Notes: generated by a model from the sequence alone, not told the origin. Positions 43,916 to 51,727 are shown, counted from the first letter of the stretch. The stretch: 64,000 nt of DNA from VXRN01 sp963664365 (GCA_963664365.1 OY761144.1:1860001-1924000), one strand, 5' to 3'. Made by a program: numbers and translations.

Positions 43916-44020
43916 GGATAAGGGATAAGGGAGTTGATTGGGGTCGGTCACCCCTTCGACAAGCTCAGGACAGGCTCTCTCCTGTTCGCAGGCAACGGGC
44001 GGGCCGTTCGCGAACGGCCC
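43916..44020. repeat. Repeat cluster between S9 peptidase and dppC
   Basis: Three elements lie together: a short tandem AAGGGATAAGGGATAAGGG (from 43916), a CCTTCGACAAGCTCAGGACA element (43953-43972) and the perfect 20-bp palindrome GGGCCGTTCGCGAACGGCCC (44001-44020), which ends at the dppC stop codon and could end its transcript. Confidence 0.65.
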
Positions 44021-44923
44021 CTACGCTTCGCTGCCCCTGAGCCTGGGGTCGAGCAGGTCACGCATGGCGTCGCCGAACATGTTTAGACAGTAAACGACAA
44101 TCGTCAGGGCAAGACCGGGCCAGAGAGCCAGCCAGGGCGCCTGCTCCATATACTGACGTCCTTCCCGGCTGAGCATACCTCCCCAGCTAGGAACGTTGAC
44201 TGGCAGACCGAATCCGAGGAAGCTCAGAGAGGCCTCAGCCAGGATGACGCCGCCGACGTTTATGCTGAATATGATGATCATGACAGGCATAATATTGGGC
44301 AGCACATGCCGCATCAGTGTTGCGGCGCCGCGGCTCCCAATTGCCCGCGCCGCCAGAAAGTAGTCATTCTCTTTAATGCCGATAACGGCGCCTCTGACTA
44401 CTCTTGAGCCGCCGATGCCTCCTGATATCCCCAGGACCAGTATTATCTGCAACACACCCTGCCCCGCTATGGACATTATGGTCAGCAACAGGATCAATCC
44501 AGGGAAAGCCATCCAGGCATCGACGAATCGCTGCGCCACAAGATCCACCTTGCCCCCAAGGAATCCTGAAGCGCCGCCGATCAGGGTGGCGACCACCACG
44601 TTCAGCGCCGTCGCCGCCAGACCGACGACTAACGAAAGACGAGCCCCGACGATCAGGCGGCTCAATAAGTCTCGCCCCAAGTGGTCGGTACCCAGGAGAT
44701 ACCGGGCTGACGAGCCAGTCAGCCTGTCTATCAGGTGCGTTTCCCAAAATGGATAAGGAGCCAGAACATTGGCAAAGATAGCCACAAAAATCAATATCAA
44801 TATGATAATGCCGCTGACAGTACCTAGTGGCTTCTCCCTGACCAGCCTGATAAAGAAATCAGCCAGCCTGCTACGTCTCTTTGGCTCGATTATTGAGGAC
44901 TGTATGTCTGTGGTGTCGTTCAT
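44021..44923 (-). CDS. dppC: Peptide/nickel-type ABC permease DppC-like
   Basis: This permease of the binding-protein-dependent (BPD) type has about 300 residues from ATG 44923; a GTG at 44959 is an alternative. It has an N-terminal anchor helix ('LGTVSGIIILILIFVAIFAN'), 'YLLGTDHLGRDLLSRLIVGA' near residue 75 and five further membrane helices. The coupling EAA loop 'AARAIGSRGAATLMRHVLPN' is near residue 200. It pairs with DppB upstream. No ATPase genes are in this operon, so they must be elsewhere. Confidence 0.9.
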   Translation of the reverse strand: MNDTTDIQSSIIEPKRRSRLADFFIRLVREKPLGTVSGIIILILIFVAIFANVLAPYPFWETHLIDRLTGSSARYLLGTDHLGRDLLSRLIVGARLSLVVGLAATALNVVVATLIGGASGFLGGKVDLVAQRFVDAWMAFPGLILLLTIMSIAGQGVLQIILVLGISGGIGGSRVVRGAVIGIKENDYFLAARAIGSRGAATLMRHVLPNIMPVMIIIFSINVGGVILAEASLSFLGFGLPVNVPSWGGMLSREGRQYMEQAPWLALWPGLALTIVVYCLNMFGDAMRDLLDPRLRGSEA

Positions 44924-44982
44924 GTCCCAACTGCTCCGGGGCTTTCTATTGTTGGACACTACACTAGTGAAGTGGTGTCAAT

Positions 44983-45060
44983 CACCCTCACCCTAGCCCT
45001 CTCCCTCAAGGGAGAGGGGATATTTACCTACCCTTGTCAGCCCATCAAGGGAGAGGGGAC
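44983..45060. repeat. One full and one partial interspersed repeat between dppB and dppC
   Basis: A full copy (CACCCTCACCCTAGCCCTCT at its left end, loop CAA, GGAGAGGGGA) is followed by a partial copy ATCAAGGGAGAGGGG at 45043-45058. It sits in the dppB-dppC gap of about 145 bp, and could cleave or stabilise the operon message. Confidence 0.85.
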
Positions 45061-45068
45061 TTTCATAT

Positions 45069-46073
45069 TTAGCTGTATCGGACCCTGGGGTCTAAGTACG
45101 GATAAATGAGGTCGATAAACAGATTGACCCCTACAACCATGGTGGCGAAAACCAGGTTTACTGCGGAGACCACCGGGTAGTCTCTTTCCTCGAGTGCATT
45201 CACCATAAGACGACCTAGCCCCGGCAGGTTGAATATGTTCTCCATGATGACGGAGCCGCCTACCAGGATGGGCAACTGCATCCCTATCACGGTGACTACC
45301 GGGATGAGGGCGTTCTTGACGGCGTGCCGCATGACGACCACCCTCTCCCTAAGTCCCTTGGACCAGGCGGTGCGGATATAGTCTTGCCGTAACACCTCCA
45401 GCATCATGGTGCGCGTCAACCGCATCGTGCCTGCAGACGAGGCCGTCCCCAGAATCAGGCTGGGAATGATGAGCGCCCCGAGATTCCCCAGCGGGTCTTC
45501 GGTGAAAGGGATATACTTCATCGGTGGCGACCAGCCCCACCAGATCGCGGGGAAGATCATGACCATAATTGCCAGCCAGAAGTTGGGTGTTGCCATGCCG
45601 ATGATGGCGATGGAGCGCCCTACGTAGTCGGCGGCCGTATCCTGCCGCATCGCCGAGTAGATGCCGACGGGCAGCGCTATCAACTGCCCGATCACGATTG
45701 CCATGACGCCAAGCTCGATGGTTACCGGCAATCTATTTAATATCTTCTCCTCCACCGCCCCACGGCCCATCAGTGATTCGCCAAGGGTGCCCTGGAAGAT
45801 ACCGTCGAAGCGCGACTCCATGCTAAACGGGTCAGGGGTCGGCAACACTCCTATCCAGCGTCCATACTGCACATAGACAGGCACGTCTAATCCCAGAATA
45901 CGCTCAAGAGCTTCACGGTCTATCTCGATATCCCCGCCTGCCTCCTGCATTCTAGCTTCTATTAGGTCTATTATATCGCCGGGGAGGAAGCGGACCGTGA
46001 GAAAGACCAGGATGCTCAATATAAACAGGGTGGGGATTATCAGCAATAACCGCCTGATGATATAGGCTCTCAT
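45069..46073 (-). CDS. dppB: Peptide/nickel-type ABC permease DppB-like
   Basis: The 334-residue permease has the DppB-type N-terminus ('YIIRRLLLIIPTLFILSILV'), a periplasmic loop with 'ILGLDVPVYVQYGRWIGVL', further membrane helices and the EAA loop 'MLEVLRQDYIRTAWSKGLRE' near residue 230. It also has 'NLPGLGRLMVNALEERDYPV' near residue 290. It forms the channel with DppC. A hairpin lies between it and the upstream solute-binding gene. Confidence 0.92.
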   Translation of the reverse strand: MRAYIIRRLLLIIPTLFILSILVFLTVRFLPGDIIDLIEARMQEAGGDIEIDREALERILGLDVPVYVQYGRWIGVLPTPDPFSMESRFDGIFQGTLGESLMGRGAVEEKILNRLPVTIELGVMAIVIGQLIALPVGIYSAMRQDTAADYVGRSIAIIGMATPNFWLAIMVMIFPAIWWGWSPPMKYIPFTEDPLGNLGALIIPSLILGTASSAGTMRLTRTMMLEVLRQDYIRTAWSKGLRERVVVMRHAVKNALIPVVTVIGMQLPILVGGSVIMENIFNLPGLGRLMVNALEERDYPVVSAVNLVFATMVVGVNLFIDLIYPYLDPRVRYS

Positions 46074-46167
46074 GCGCTACACCTCATTATCGCGATTCCC
46101 ACGTTATTGCTTTCATCATTGCCACCCGTCTTTTGTCATCACGAGCCCCGATTCTGCTCAATAAGTT

Positions 46168-46202
46168 AGGGAGCTGGGAAGCCTATGCCTCCGCAGCTCC
46201 CT
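46168..46202. terminator. Hairpin between the binding-protein and permease genes
   Basis: AGGGAGCTG (46168-46176) pairs with CAGCTCCCT (46194-46202), 9 bp, loop 17 nt. A T run follows only on the plus strand, so in the direction of the operon it is not a classical terminator. It may instead protect the binding-protein message and lower permease expression. Confidence 0.5.
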
Positions 46203-46236
46203 TTTTCCTTGAGCTAAGCCACAAGGGGTGAAACCC

Positions 46237-48402
46237 CTAATGACCCATTGCTTCCTTCAGCTCACTATCAATCCAGAGGCGGGCGAGGACAGTTAGAGCT
46301 TGCAGGTGTCCCATGGCGAATTCGCCGTTATAACCTGTCACCCACGGCTGATGCACGATAAACTGGGGGTCCACAGGCCCCCATAACATCCAGTGCTGCT
46401 CAATCGCGTAGATATCCATCGCTTTACCCGGGATCATCTTCTCCTCAAGGGTGGTAGCAGCTTTCCGGGCTTCATACAAGGCGTCATATTGCGCGTCAAT
46501 GGGGCGCCAGGCTTCGCTCCAGGGATGGCCGCTCCAGAAATTTTCCCCATGACCCTGCGGAGTATGCTCGCTGCCCGAAGAAAACGAAATCAATTCAAAA
46601 TCTCCAGATTTCATGTCAGCGGACCATTCTGCAGCGGTAATTACCTGAATGTCCACAACAACGCCAATCTCACGCCAGTATGCTGCGAGTAATTCTGTAT
46701 ACCCCAAATCATGCCGATCGCGGTGGCTGTACGTGGTCTTGAATCTAATGCCGTCGGCGCCGCGAGGATATCCCGCCTCGTCAAGGAGCTTCTCGGCCCC
46801 TGCCACGTCATACGTATAGTATCCCTTGAGCTCTGCGGACCATTCTTCAAATGGGACGTGCCACCCCTTCTGTGCCCTGCCTATCATCCCCCGAGGTATC
46901 GTATCTGCATGACCCTTATAGTAGGTTAAGTTTATTGTCTCGAGGTCCAGTCCCATCTGCATTGCGTGGCGCACCCTGATGTCGTCAAAGGGCGGCTTGG
47001 CCACGTTAATGAGAACAGCCTGATCCGACCGTTCCATATACGGGACCAACACGAGATCGGGGTTGGTCTTCTGGAGGCTCAATGCCTGGTCTACCCCCCT
47101 TAATTGAGTCATCGGCACACCTAACAAATCGATCGTAGCCGTGCGCAGTCCCGCCAGCCTTGTTGGCACTTCCGGGATAACTAGGGCCTCTAGCTTGTCA
47201 ATATAGGGCAAACGGTTCTCGGGGTATTTTTCGTCGTGTCCCCAGTAGTCAGGATTCTTGGTAAAGGTGATAGAGCTGCCCTCGACCCAGTCAGTTATCA
47301 TATAGGGACCGGTGCCGACCAGGTTCCTCCAATCCTTCATGTCTCCGTATTGCTCGATTACCTCGGGGGGCTGTACAGCCAAAGCGCCATAGTCCAAGAA
47401 AAAGGGCAAGGCGCCGGGTCTTGGCTCCTTCAACTTCATAACAACCGTCCATTTGTCGGTGGCCGTTACCGATTCGAGTGGTAGCCCCGCGTGGATTCCG
47501 GGAAAAGCGCCGACGATATATGTTGCCCCTGGGGAAGGTTCGGCTTCACTGAACTCGGTCCCTGTCAAGTTACTTCCCAACATGCGGTGATAGGTATATT
47601 CTACATCCTTAGCAGTTAGCTCCCGACCGTTCATCGGCGCCTTATCATGCCAGCGCACGCCCTCGCGGATGTTGAAGGTATAGGTGAGGCCGTCCGGGGA
47701 AATATCCCAGCTTTCAGCCAGCGCCCCCCTTATGGCGAATAGAGGCGTTATGGGGCTGCCGATAAAAGGATATGTGTCCCTATCTATTGCCCAGTCCGCC
47801 ATGCCCAGTTTCTCTACAACGGGACTGATCCACCACATCGCAGCAAGGCTAACATAGTTGTCAGTATGGGCGTAATCGCGATAGGTGAAGGTCAATGTCC
47901 CGCCGTACTGTGGCGCGGACACCGCCTTGCCGGTGGTGGGGTCGGTCACATACTTCTGCCCCGGCACCTCTTGCACCACCACTTTCTCCACTACCACGGT
48001 CTCGCCCGGGACCTCGACGGTCTTGACGACCTCTTTCTCGACTACCACGGTCTCGCCGGGGACCTGTACCTCTTTGACCACCTCTACGGTGACTGTCTCG
48101 CCGGGGACCTCGACGGTCTTGACGACCTCTTCTTTCACCACCACGGTCTCGCCGGGGACCTCGACGGTCTCAGTTACCACTTTTTCTACCACCACGGTCT
48201 CGCCGGGGACCTGCACCTCTTTGACGACCTCTTTGACGACGGTCTCGCCAGGGACCTCGACGGTCTTGATGACCTCTTTTTCGACCACCACGGTCTCGCC
48301 GGGTACCTCGACGGTCTCTCCGGCGCAGGCCGCGACGACTGCCAACAGCATTATGGCTCCTGCAACTACGACCAGCCAACGAAGTGAATTAGATGTGATC
48401 AT
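46237..48402 (-). CDS. Family 5 solute-binding lipoprotein with N-terminal repeat array
   Basis: The 721-residue protein begins with a lipoprotein signal ('VVVAGAIMLLAVVAAC', Cys near residue 26). Residues 28-150 are about eleven imperfect repeats of 'VPGETVVVEKEVIKTVE', which should form a long charged stalk. The rest is a family 5 peptide/oligopeptide-binding domain ('ESWDISPDGLTYTFNIREGV', 'LTAKDVEYTYHRML', 'LVGTGPYMITDWVEGSSITF', 'NPDYWG'). It would capture peptides or other solutes for DppBC. A GAGGAGG site lies 8 nt before the ATG. Confidence 0.92.
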   Translation of the reverse strand: MITSNSLRWLVVVAGAIMLLAVVAACAGETVEVPGETVVVEKEVIKTVEVPGETVVKEVVKEVQVPGETVVVEKVVTETVEVPGETVVVKEEVVKTVEVPGETVTVEVVKEVQVPGETVVVEKEVVKTVEVPGETVVVEKVVVQEVPGQKYVTDPTTGKAVSAPQYGGTLTFTYRDYAHTDNYVSLAAMWWISPVVEKLGMADWAIDRDTYPFIGSPITPLFAIRGALAESWDISPDGLTYTFNIREGVRWHDKAPMNGRELTAKDVEYTYHRMLGSNLTGTEFSEAEPSPGATYIVGAFPGIHAGLPLESVTATDKWTVVMKLKEPRPGALPFFLDYGALAVQPPEVIEQYGDMKDWRNLVGTGPYMITDWVEGSSITFTKNPDYWGHDEKYPENRLPYIDKLEALVIPEVPTRLAGLRTATIDLLGVPMTQLRGVDQALSLQKTNPDLVLVPYMERSDQAVLINVAKPPFDDIRVRHAMQMGLDLETINLTYYKGHADTIPRGMIGRAQKGWHVPFEEWSAELKGYYTYDVAGAEKLLDEAGYPRGADGIRFKTTYSHRDRHDLGYTELLAAYWREIGVVVDIQVITAAEWSADMKSGDFELISFSSGSEHTPQGHGENFWSGHPWSEAWRPIDAQYDALYEARKAATTLEEKMIPGKAMDIYAIEQHWMLWGPVDPQFIVHQPWVTGYNGEFAMGHLQALTVLARLWIDSELKEAMGH

Positions 48403-48416
48403 GACGATGCCTCCTC

Positions 48417-48475
48417 GTTTTGGGCGCCCACAAGGGACGCCCCTACGTTCTGGGCGCCCACGAGAGACGCCCTAG
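48417..48475. repeat. Tandem pair of ~30-bp GC-rich palindromic units
   Basis: Two units of the form GTTYTGGGCGCCCAC...GACGCCCCTA follow each other (48417-48446 and 48447-48475). They lie in the leader of the binding-protein gene and share their right end with the palindromes at 20193 and 44001. Confidence 0.7.
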
Positions 48476-48526
48476 TCGAAACGGTCCGCAACGGCGCGGA
48501 ACCTGCCCCCATGACGGGATGTGAGA

Positions 48527-48554
48527 GTTATACCACTTTCTCCCCCCCCGTCAA
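48527..48554 (-). promoter_or_regulatory. Candidate promoter of the peptide-uptake operon
   Basis: On the minus strand TTGACG (48549-48554), 16 nt with a run of eight G, then TATAAC (48527-48532). The leader would be about 118 nt and include the two palindromic units. Confidence 0.55.
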
Positions 48555-48608
48555 GCGTTGAGAAATCGAGGGAGGAAAGGTCAGGAATAAGGTGTACGGC
48601 GTAAGGGA

Positions 48609-48690
48609 GTGTCTGAATCAGGATTCTGGGGATTTTGGGATGGACGGGATTTTTGGGCGGGTGTCTGAATCGGGATTTTTGTGATTAGCC
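48609..48690. repeat. Two direct copies of a GTGTCTGAATC element
   Basis: GTGTCTGAATCAGGATTCTG (48609) and GTGTCTGAATCGGGATTTTT (48661) are 52 bp apart. The gap 48403-48852 otherwise holds two divergent promoters and no gene. Confidence 0.6.
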
Positions 48691-48787
48691 AGATGCGCCC
48701 GGCTGCTCCGCCCCTGTGGATTGCGGCGAGTTTCGGGGTACGGGACAGGCCTTCACGGGAGGGCAGATTCTCACACAGCGCGGCTGA

Positions 48788-48816
48788 TTGACCCTGCGGA
48801 CATGACCAAATATAAT
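48788..48816 (+). promoter_or_regulatory. Strong sigma70 promoter of the UGSC selenoprotein operon
   Basis: TTGACC (48788-48793), 17 nt, then a perfect TATAAT (48811-48816). Transcription should start near 48823, which rules out the earlier in-frame start codons at 48721 and 48802 and points to ATG 48853. Confidence 0.75.
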
Positions 48817-48852
48817 CCACGAAGCCACTCTCCGATAAGGCCGCCAATCAAA

Positions 48853-49878
48853 ATGCAGCTAAGCTCCGCCCAAATGGAATTCGACACCTGGCACGACGTG
48901 GTCAGGGAGTACATAGACCGCGGCTGGACTGACGGCCTACCGATCATCCCCCCGACGCCCGACATGGTCGCCGCCTGCTTGGAGGCCGCTGGACGAAACC
49001 CGTCCGAAGTGCTGGGGACCGAGCCGACAAAAGGGCGCGTGATCACCGCTGAAAAGGCAGCCGTCAACGCGGTCATGGCCGGATGCAAGCCGGAGTACTT
49101 CAAGATTGTTGCCACCGCGGTCGAGGCCATGTGCGAGCCGGAGTTCAACCTGCACGCCGTCACCGCAAGCACGCAGGGCGCTGCAATGCTGTCCATCGTC
49201 AATGGGCCTATTGCGGGGGAAGTCGGACTGAACTCGTCCGTCAGCGTATTCGGCCCCGGAAACACCGCCAACGCCACGATAGGCCGCGCGCTCAGGCTGA
49301 TCGTCATCAACGCGACCGGCTCGGTCTCAGGCGAGATCGACAAGGCCACGCAGGGACATCCCGGCAAGTACACCTGGTGCATCGCAGAGGCCGAAGACGT
49401 GTCTCCGTGGGGATCTCTGCAGGCCGACAGGGGCTTCTCGCCGGAAGACAGCACGGTCTCCCTGTTCGCGGGGTTGTCTTCTATCCAGGTGGACAATCAC
49501 GCTTTCCAAGAACCGGAGGAGATTCTGGTCTCGTTCCGTGACGCCATGTTCGCCGGAGGAGCGGGATTGAACCAGGGCGAGGTGGTAGTCGTCCTCTGCC
49601 CCGAGCACATAGGCAACCTGAAAAGAGCGGGCTGGTCTAAAGGGCGGGTCAAGCAGTTTCTGTACGAGACCGCCCAGCGCCCCATTGCGGACTGGCGAGC
49701 GGCGGGACGCCTGGTCCCAGACTCCGTCGGCCAACCCGAAGACCCGCTCCACGCGGTCGAGTCTCCGGACTCCATCAGCGTGGTTGTCGCGGGTGGACTC
49801 GCGGGCGCATTCTCATGCCTGATTCCACTCTGGGGCGGGGGCAGCGGCTCCCGCTCGGTCACGAAACTGATAGAGTAG
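48853..49878 (+). CDS. Conserved partner protein encoded before the UGSC selenoprotein
   Basis: This 341-residue protein is not assigned to a known enzyme. Visible blocks are 'EYIDRGWTDGLPIIPPTPD' near residue 20, 'VITAEKAAVNAVMAGCKPEY' near residue 65, 'LHAVTASTQGAAMLSIVNGP' near residue 100, 'GNTANATIGRALRLIVINAT' near residue 136 and 'HPGKYTWCIAEAEDVSPW' near residue 170. It looks soluble and alpha/beta, with four scattered cysteines and no CxxC. The start is fixed by the promoter at 48788-48816. The selenoprotein gene follows 23 bp later, so the two probably work as one enzyme or redox pair. Confidence 0.75.
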   Translation: MQLSSAQMEFDTWHDVVREYIDRGWTDGLPIIPPTPDMVAACLEAAGRNPSEVLGTEPTKGRVITAEKAAVNAVMAGCKPEYFKIVATAVEAMCEPEFNLHAVTASTQGAAMLSIVNGPIAGEVGLNSSVSVFGPGNTANATIGRALRLIVINATGSVSGEIDKATQGHPGKYTWCIAEAEDVSPWGSLQADRGFSPEDSTVSLFAGLSSIQVDNHAFQEPEEILVSFRDAMFAGGAGLNQGEVVVVLCPEHIGNLKRAGWSKGRVKQFLYETAQRPIADWRAAGRLVPDSVGQPEDPLHAVESPDSISVVVAGGLAGAFSCLIPLWGGGSGSRSVTKLIE

Positions 49879-49901
49879 AGACAAGAAAGAGAGGTCTAGA
49901 C

Positions 49902-50429
49902 ATGGTCACCGTATTGGACCCCACAGTAGAGCCGCTCCCCGTCGATGCGGCCATAGCCGACAGACCCGGATCCCTTGCGGGAGCGAGGCTGGGTCTGCTC
50001 GCCAACGGCAAGCGCAACTCCGAAGAGATGCTCACAGCCGTCCACGACGTTCTCGCCGACAGGTACGAGTTCGGAACCGTGGTCGAGCGGAACAAGTTCA
50101 ACGCTTCCCGCCCCTGCCCCGAAGAGATCATCGACGAGCTTGTCGATCTGTGCGACGTGGTGATCACGTCGTCCGGCGATTGAGGGTCCTGCTCATCGTG
50201 CAGTGTGCACGACGGACTAACCCTTGAGCGCAGAGGAGTTCCGACGGCGGTCATCTGCACCGAACCGTTCGTGACTAGCGCAGACGCCATGGCCGCTCTC
50301 GGCGGTGTGCCCGACTACCCTTACGTGGTCGTGCCGCACCCGCTGGGAAGCCGGACCATGGAGCAGATCAGAGAGATCGCCGCCGGAGCCGCGCCGGACG
50401 TCTTGGGGATACTCGTCGCTCAGAGATAG
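49902..50429 (+). CDS. UGSC-motif selenoprotein, in-frame TGA read as selenocysteine
   Basis: The reading frame from ATG 49902 (AGAGAGG upstream) meets TGA at 50181-50183 and continues without another stop to TAG at 50427-50429, giving 175 residues with Sec at position 94. The context is 'SSGD-Sec-GSCSSC', the motif that names the UGSC selenoprotein family known from marine metagenomes. The frame after the TGA is clearly protein ('GLTLERRGVPTAVICTEPFV', 'YVVVPHPLGSRTMEQIREIA'). A SECIS-like hairpin starts just after the TGA and tRNA-Sec lies 17 bp downstream. The N-terminal 'ARLGLLANGKRNSEEML' suits a Rossmann-like fold. The reaction is unknown; a redox role for Sec/Cys is inference. Confidence 0.93.
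50184..50223 (+). promoter_or_regulatory. Bacterial SECIS-like hairpin
   Basis: Inner stem TCGTGCA (50196-50202) and TGCACGA (50206-50212) with loop GTG, and outer pairs GTCC (50186-50189) with GGAC (50214-50217). The loop lies about 20 nt after the TGA and contains G, as SelB requires. The RNA also codes for protein. Confidence 0.8.
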
Positions 50430-50445
50430 CGCGGCGCATCAAGAA

Positions 50446-50544
50446 TGGCGGGAGCGAGAGGGAGTCGAACCCACCGCGCCAACCGCTGGGTTGCCGCCGG
50501 ACGGTTTTGAAGACCGCGAGAGCCACCAGGCCCTATCCGCTCCC
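50446..50544 (-). tRNA. selC: Selenocysteine tRNA (anticodon TCA)
   Basis: The 99-nt RNA has an 8-bp acceptor stem GGGAGCGG/TCGCTCCC, a 6-bp D stem AGGGCC/GGCTCT with a 4-nt loop and anticodon stem CGGT/ACCG around CTTCAAA. It also has a long variable arm and T arm GTTCGACTCC, with discriminator G and encoded CCA. The long acceptor, long D stem and UCA anticodon are all specific to bacterial tRNA-Sec. It is convergent with the selenoprotein gene. Confidence 0.96.
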
Positions 50545-50557
50545 GCACTCTGAAAGC

Positions 50558-50583
50558 GGCCCGGCTCGATTCTTCGCCGGGCC
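50558..50583. terminator. Hairpin between trxA and tRNA-Sec
   Basis: GGCCCGGC (50558-50565) pairs with GCCGGGCC (50576-50583), loop 10 nt. On the trxA strand it is followed only by GCTTTC, so termination may be partial and the tRNA may be co-transcribed with trxA. Confidence 0.5.
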
Positions 50584-50612
50584 CGGACGCGACGGCGAGC
50601 ATGAAGCGGCAG

Positions 50613-50939
50613 CTAGGCGATCGCCTCGTCCACCCTCTTCTTGAGCATGGTCTTGGGAACCGCGCCGACCACCTGACCCACCGGCTTGCCGTCGTTGAAG
50701 ATCAGCAGCGTGGGTATGCCCCTGATGCCGAACTGCATCGGGGTCTGAGGGTTAGAGTCCACGTCCAATTTGGTGAACTTGACCTTGCCCTCGTACTCTC
50801 CCGCCAACTCTTCGACGAGCGGCGCGATCATCTTGCAGGGTCCGCACCACTCGGCCCAGAAGTCGACGACAACGGGCGTGTCGGACTTTACGACTTCCTC
50901 GTCGAACGTCGCGTCGGTAATATCTACGGGATGTGCCAT
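50613..50939 (-). CDS. trxA: Thioredoxin
   Basis: The 108-residue thioredoxin has the active site 'WAEWCGPCKMIAP' near residue 30 and the cis-Pro loop 'IRGIPTLLIF' near residue 72. It reduces protein disulfides with NADPH via thioredoxin reductase. I use ATG 50939 with GGAG 9 nt upstream. A TATAAT on its strand lies at 50988-50993. It sits next to tRNA-Sec and the UGSC operon, so it is a plausible electron donor for that selenoprotein; that link is inference. Confidence 0.95.
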   Translation of the reverse strand: MAHPVDITDATFDEEVVKSDTPVVVDFWAEWCGPCKMIAPLVEELAGEYEGKVKFTKLDVDSNPQTPMQFGIRGIPTLLIFNDGKPVGQVVGAVPKTMLKKRVDEAIA

Positions 50940-51036
50940 GCTTTGCTCCACCTTGGCCGATTTGGATTAAGTGCGTACGGTCATTTCATTATAAGCCATA
51001 CCGCCCCGGTTGCGATAGGTCTTGACCGCAGAGCGG

Positions 51037-51669
51037 CTATCGCCTTCTGTTGTAATCGATGAAGTCGGCCAGCACGTCGTCCACCTCGTCCCACCAGAGG
51101 GTTCCGAGCGTGAGGCCCTTGGGCACGTCGAACAACACCCACCCCTCGACCTGGAAGTTGCGGTCGAGCTGAATCTCTCCCCACAGCAGAGGCGAGTATA
51201 CGTCCTCTTCCTCGTCCGCCACTTCGACCAGGTCGGATCTCTCGAACGGGTCCAGAGCGTTTATCCGCTGCCCGCGACGGTCGCCCAGCCGAGCGGCGTC
51301 CGGGTCGATCAGAAGCGGCATAACCGTGCTCGTGCGGTTGACGACCGTCACCAGCACTGCCGCAAGCTCTCGATTAGACGCCTTGGGCCGGATGATCCTG
51401 TGCTGGAGCGTCGTCACTCCCTCTTTGGTCGAATTGGTCGAGAATGCGACCTTCTCCAGCATGACCGGACGCTGAGCGTGTATCTCGATGCTCCTGCCGC
51501 GAGCGAATGCGAAGTCTGGGTCGTCGCTGCCGCATCCGGTCAACAGCGCGGACACGACGGCCAATGCCAGCGCCGCGGACACCGCGAAAAACCGGGCCGG
51601 CGGTCTCGCCGGTTCCGTCACCAATCCTCGGAGTTTGCCAGTCCATTCGTGGTAAAGGCTAAATCTCAT
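51037..51669 (-). CDS. Putative lipoprotein of unknown function
   Basis: The protein of about 210 residues has a basic N-terminus, a hydrophobic segment and a lipobox ('AVVSALLTGCGSDD', Cys near residue 46), so it should be a surface lipoprotein processed by Lgt. The mature part looks like a single beta-sandwich of DUF4352 style: 'VLVTVVNRTSTVMPLLIDPD' and 'VEGWVLFDVPKGLTLGTLWW'. The start is uncertain; ATG 51669 is a reasonable choice. It is downstream of the cysteine desulfurase gene on the same strand. Confidence 0.7.
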   Translation of the reverse strand: MRFSLYHEWTGKLRGLVTEPARPPARFFAVSAALALAVVSALLTGCGSDDPDFAFARGRSIEIHAQRPVMLEKVAFSTNSTKEGVTTLQHRIIRPKASNRELAAVLVTVVNRTSTVMPLLIDPDAARLGDRRGQRINALDPFERSDLVEVADEEEDVYSPLLWGEIQLDRNFQVEGWVLFDVPKGLTLGTLWWDEVDDVLADFIDYNRRR

Positions 51670-51727
51670 TTTATGACTATCCACCTCGTTCAGCGTTGTT
51701 CTTTTCGTTTCAAAGGTCTTGCAAGGG

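Noticed and set aside
48721..48852. Longer N-terminus of the UGSC partner protein
   Set aside because: A near-perfect promoter lies inside it and the translated sequence is repeat-like without family character.
50181..50183. Genuine stop codon splitting a pseudogene
   Set aside because: The Sec-Gly-Ser-Cys motif, the downstream hairpin, continued coding sequence and an adjacent tRNA-Sec together favour recoding.
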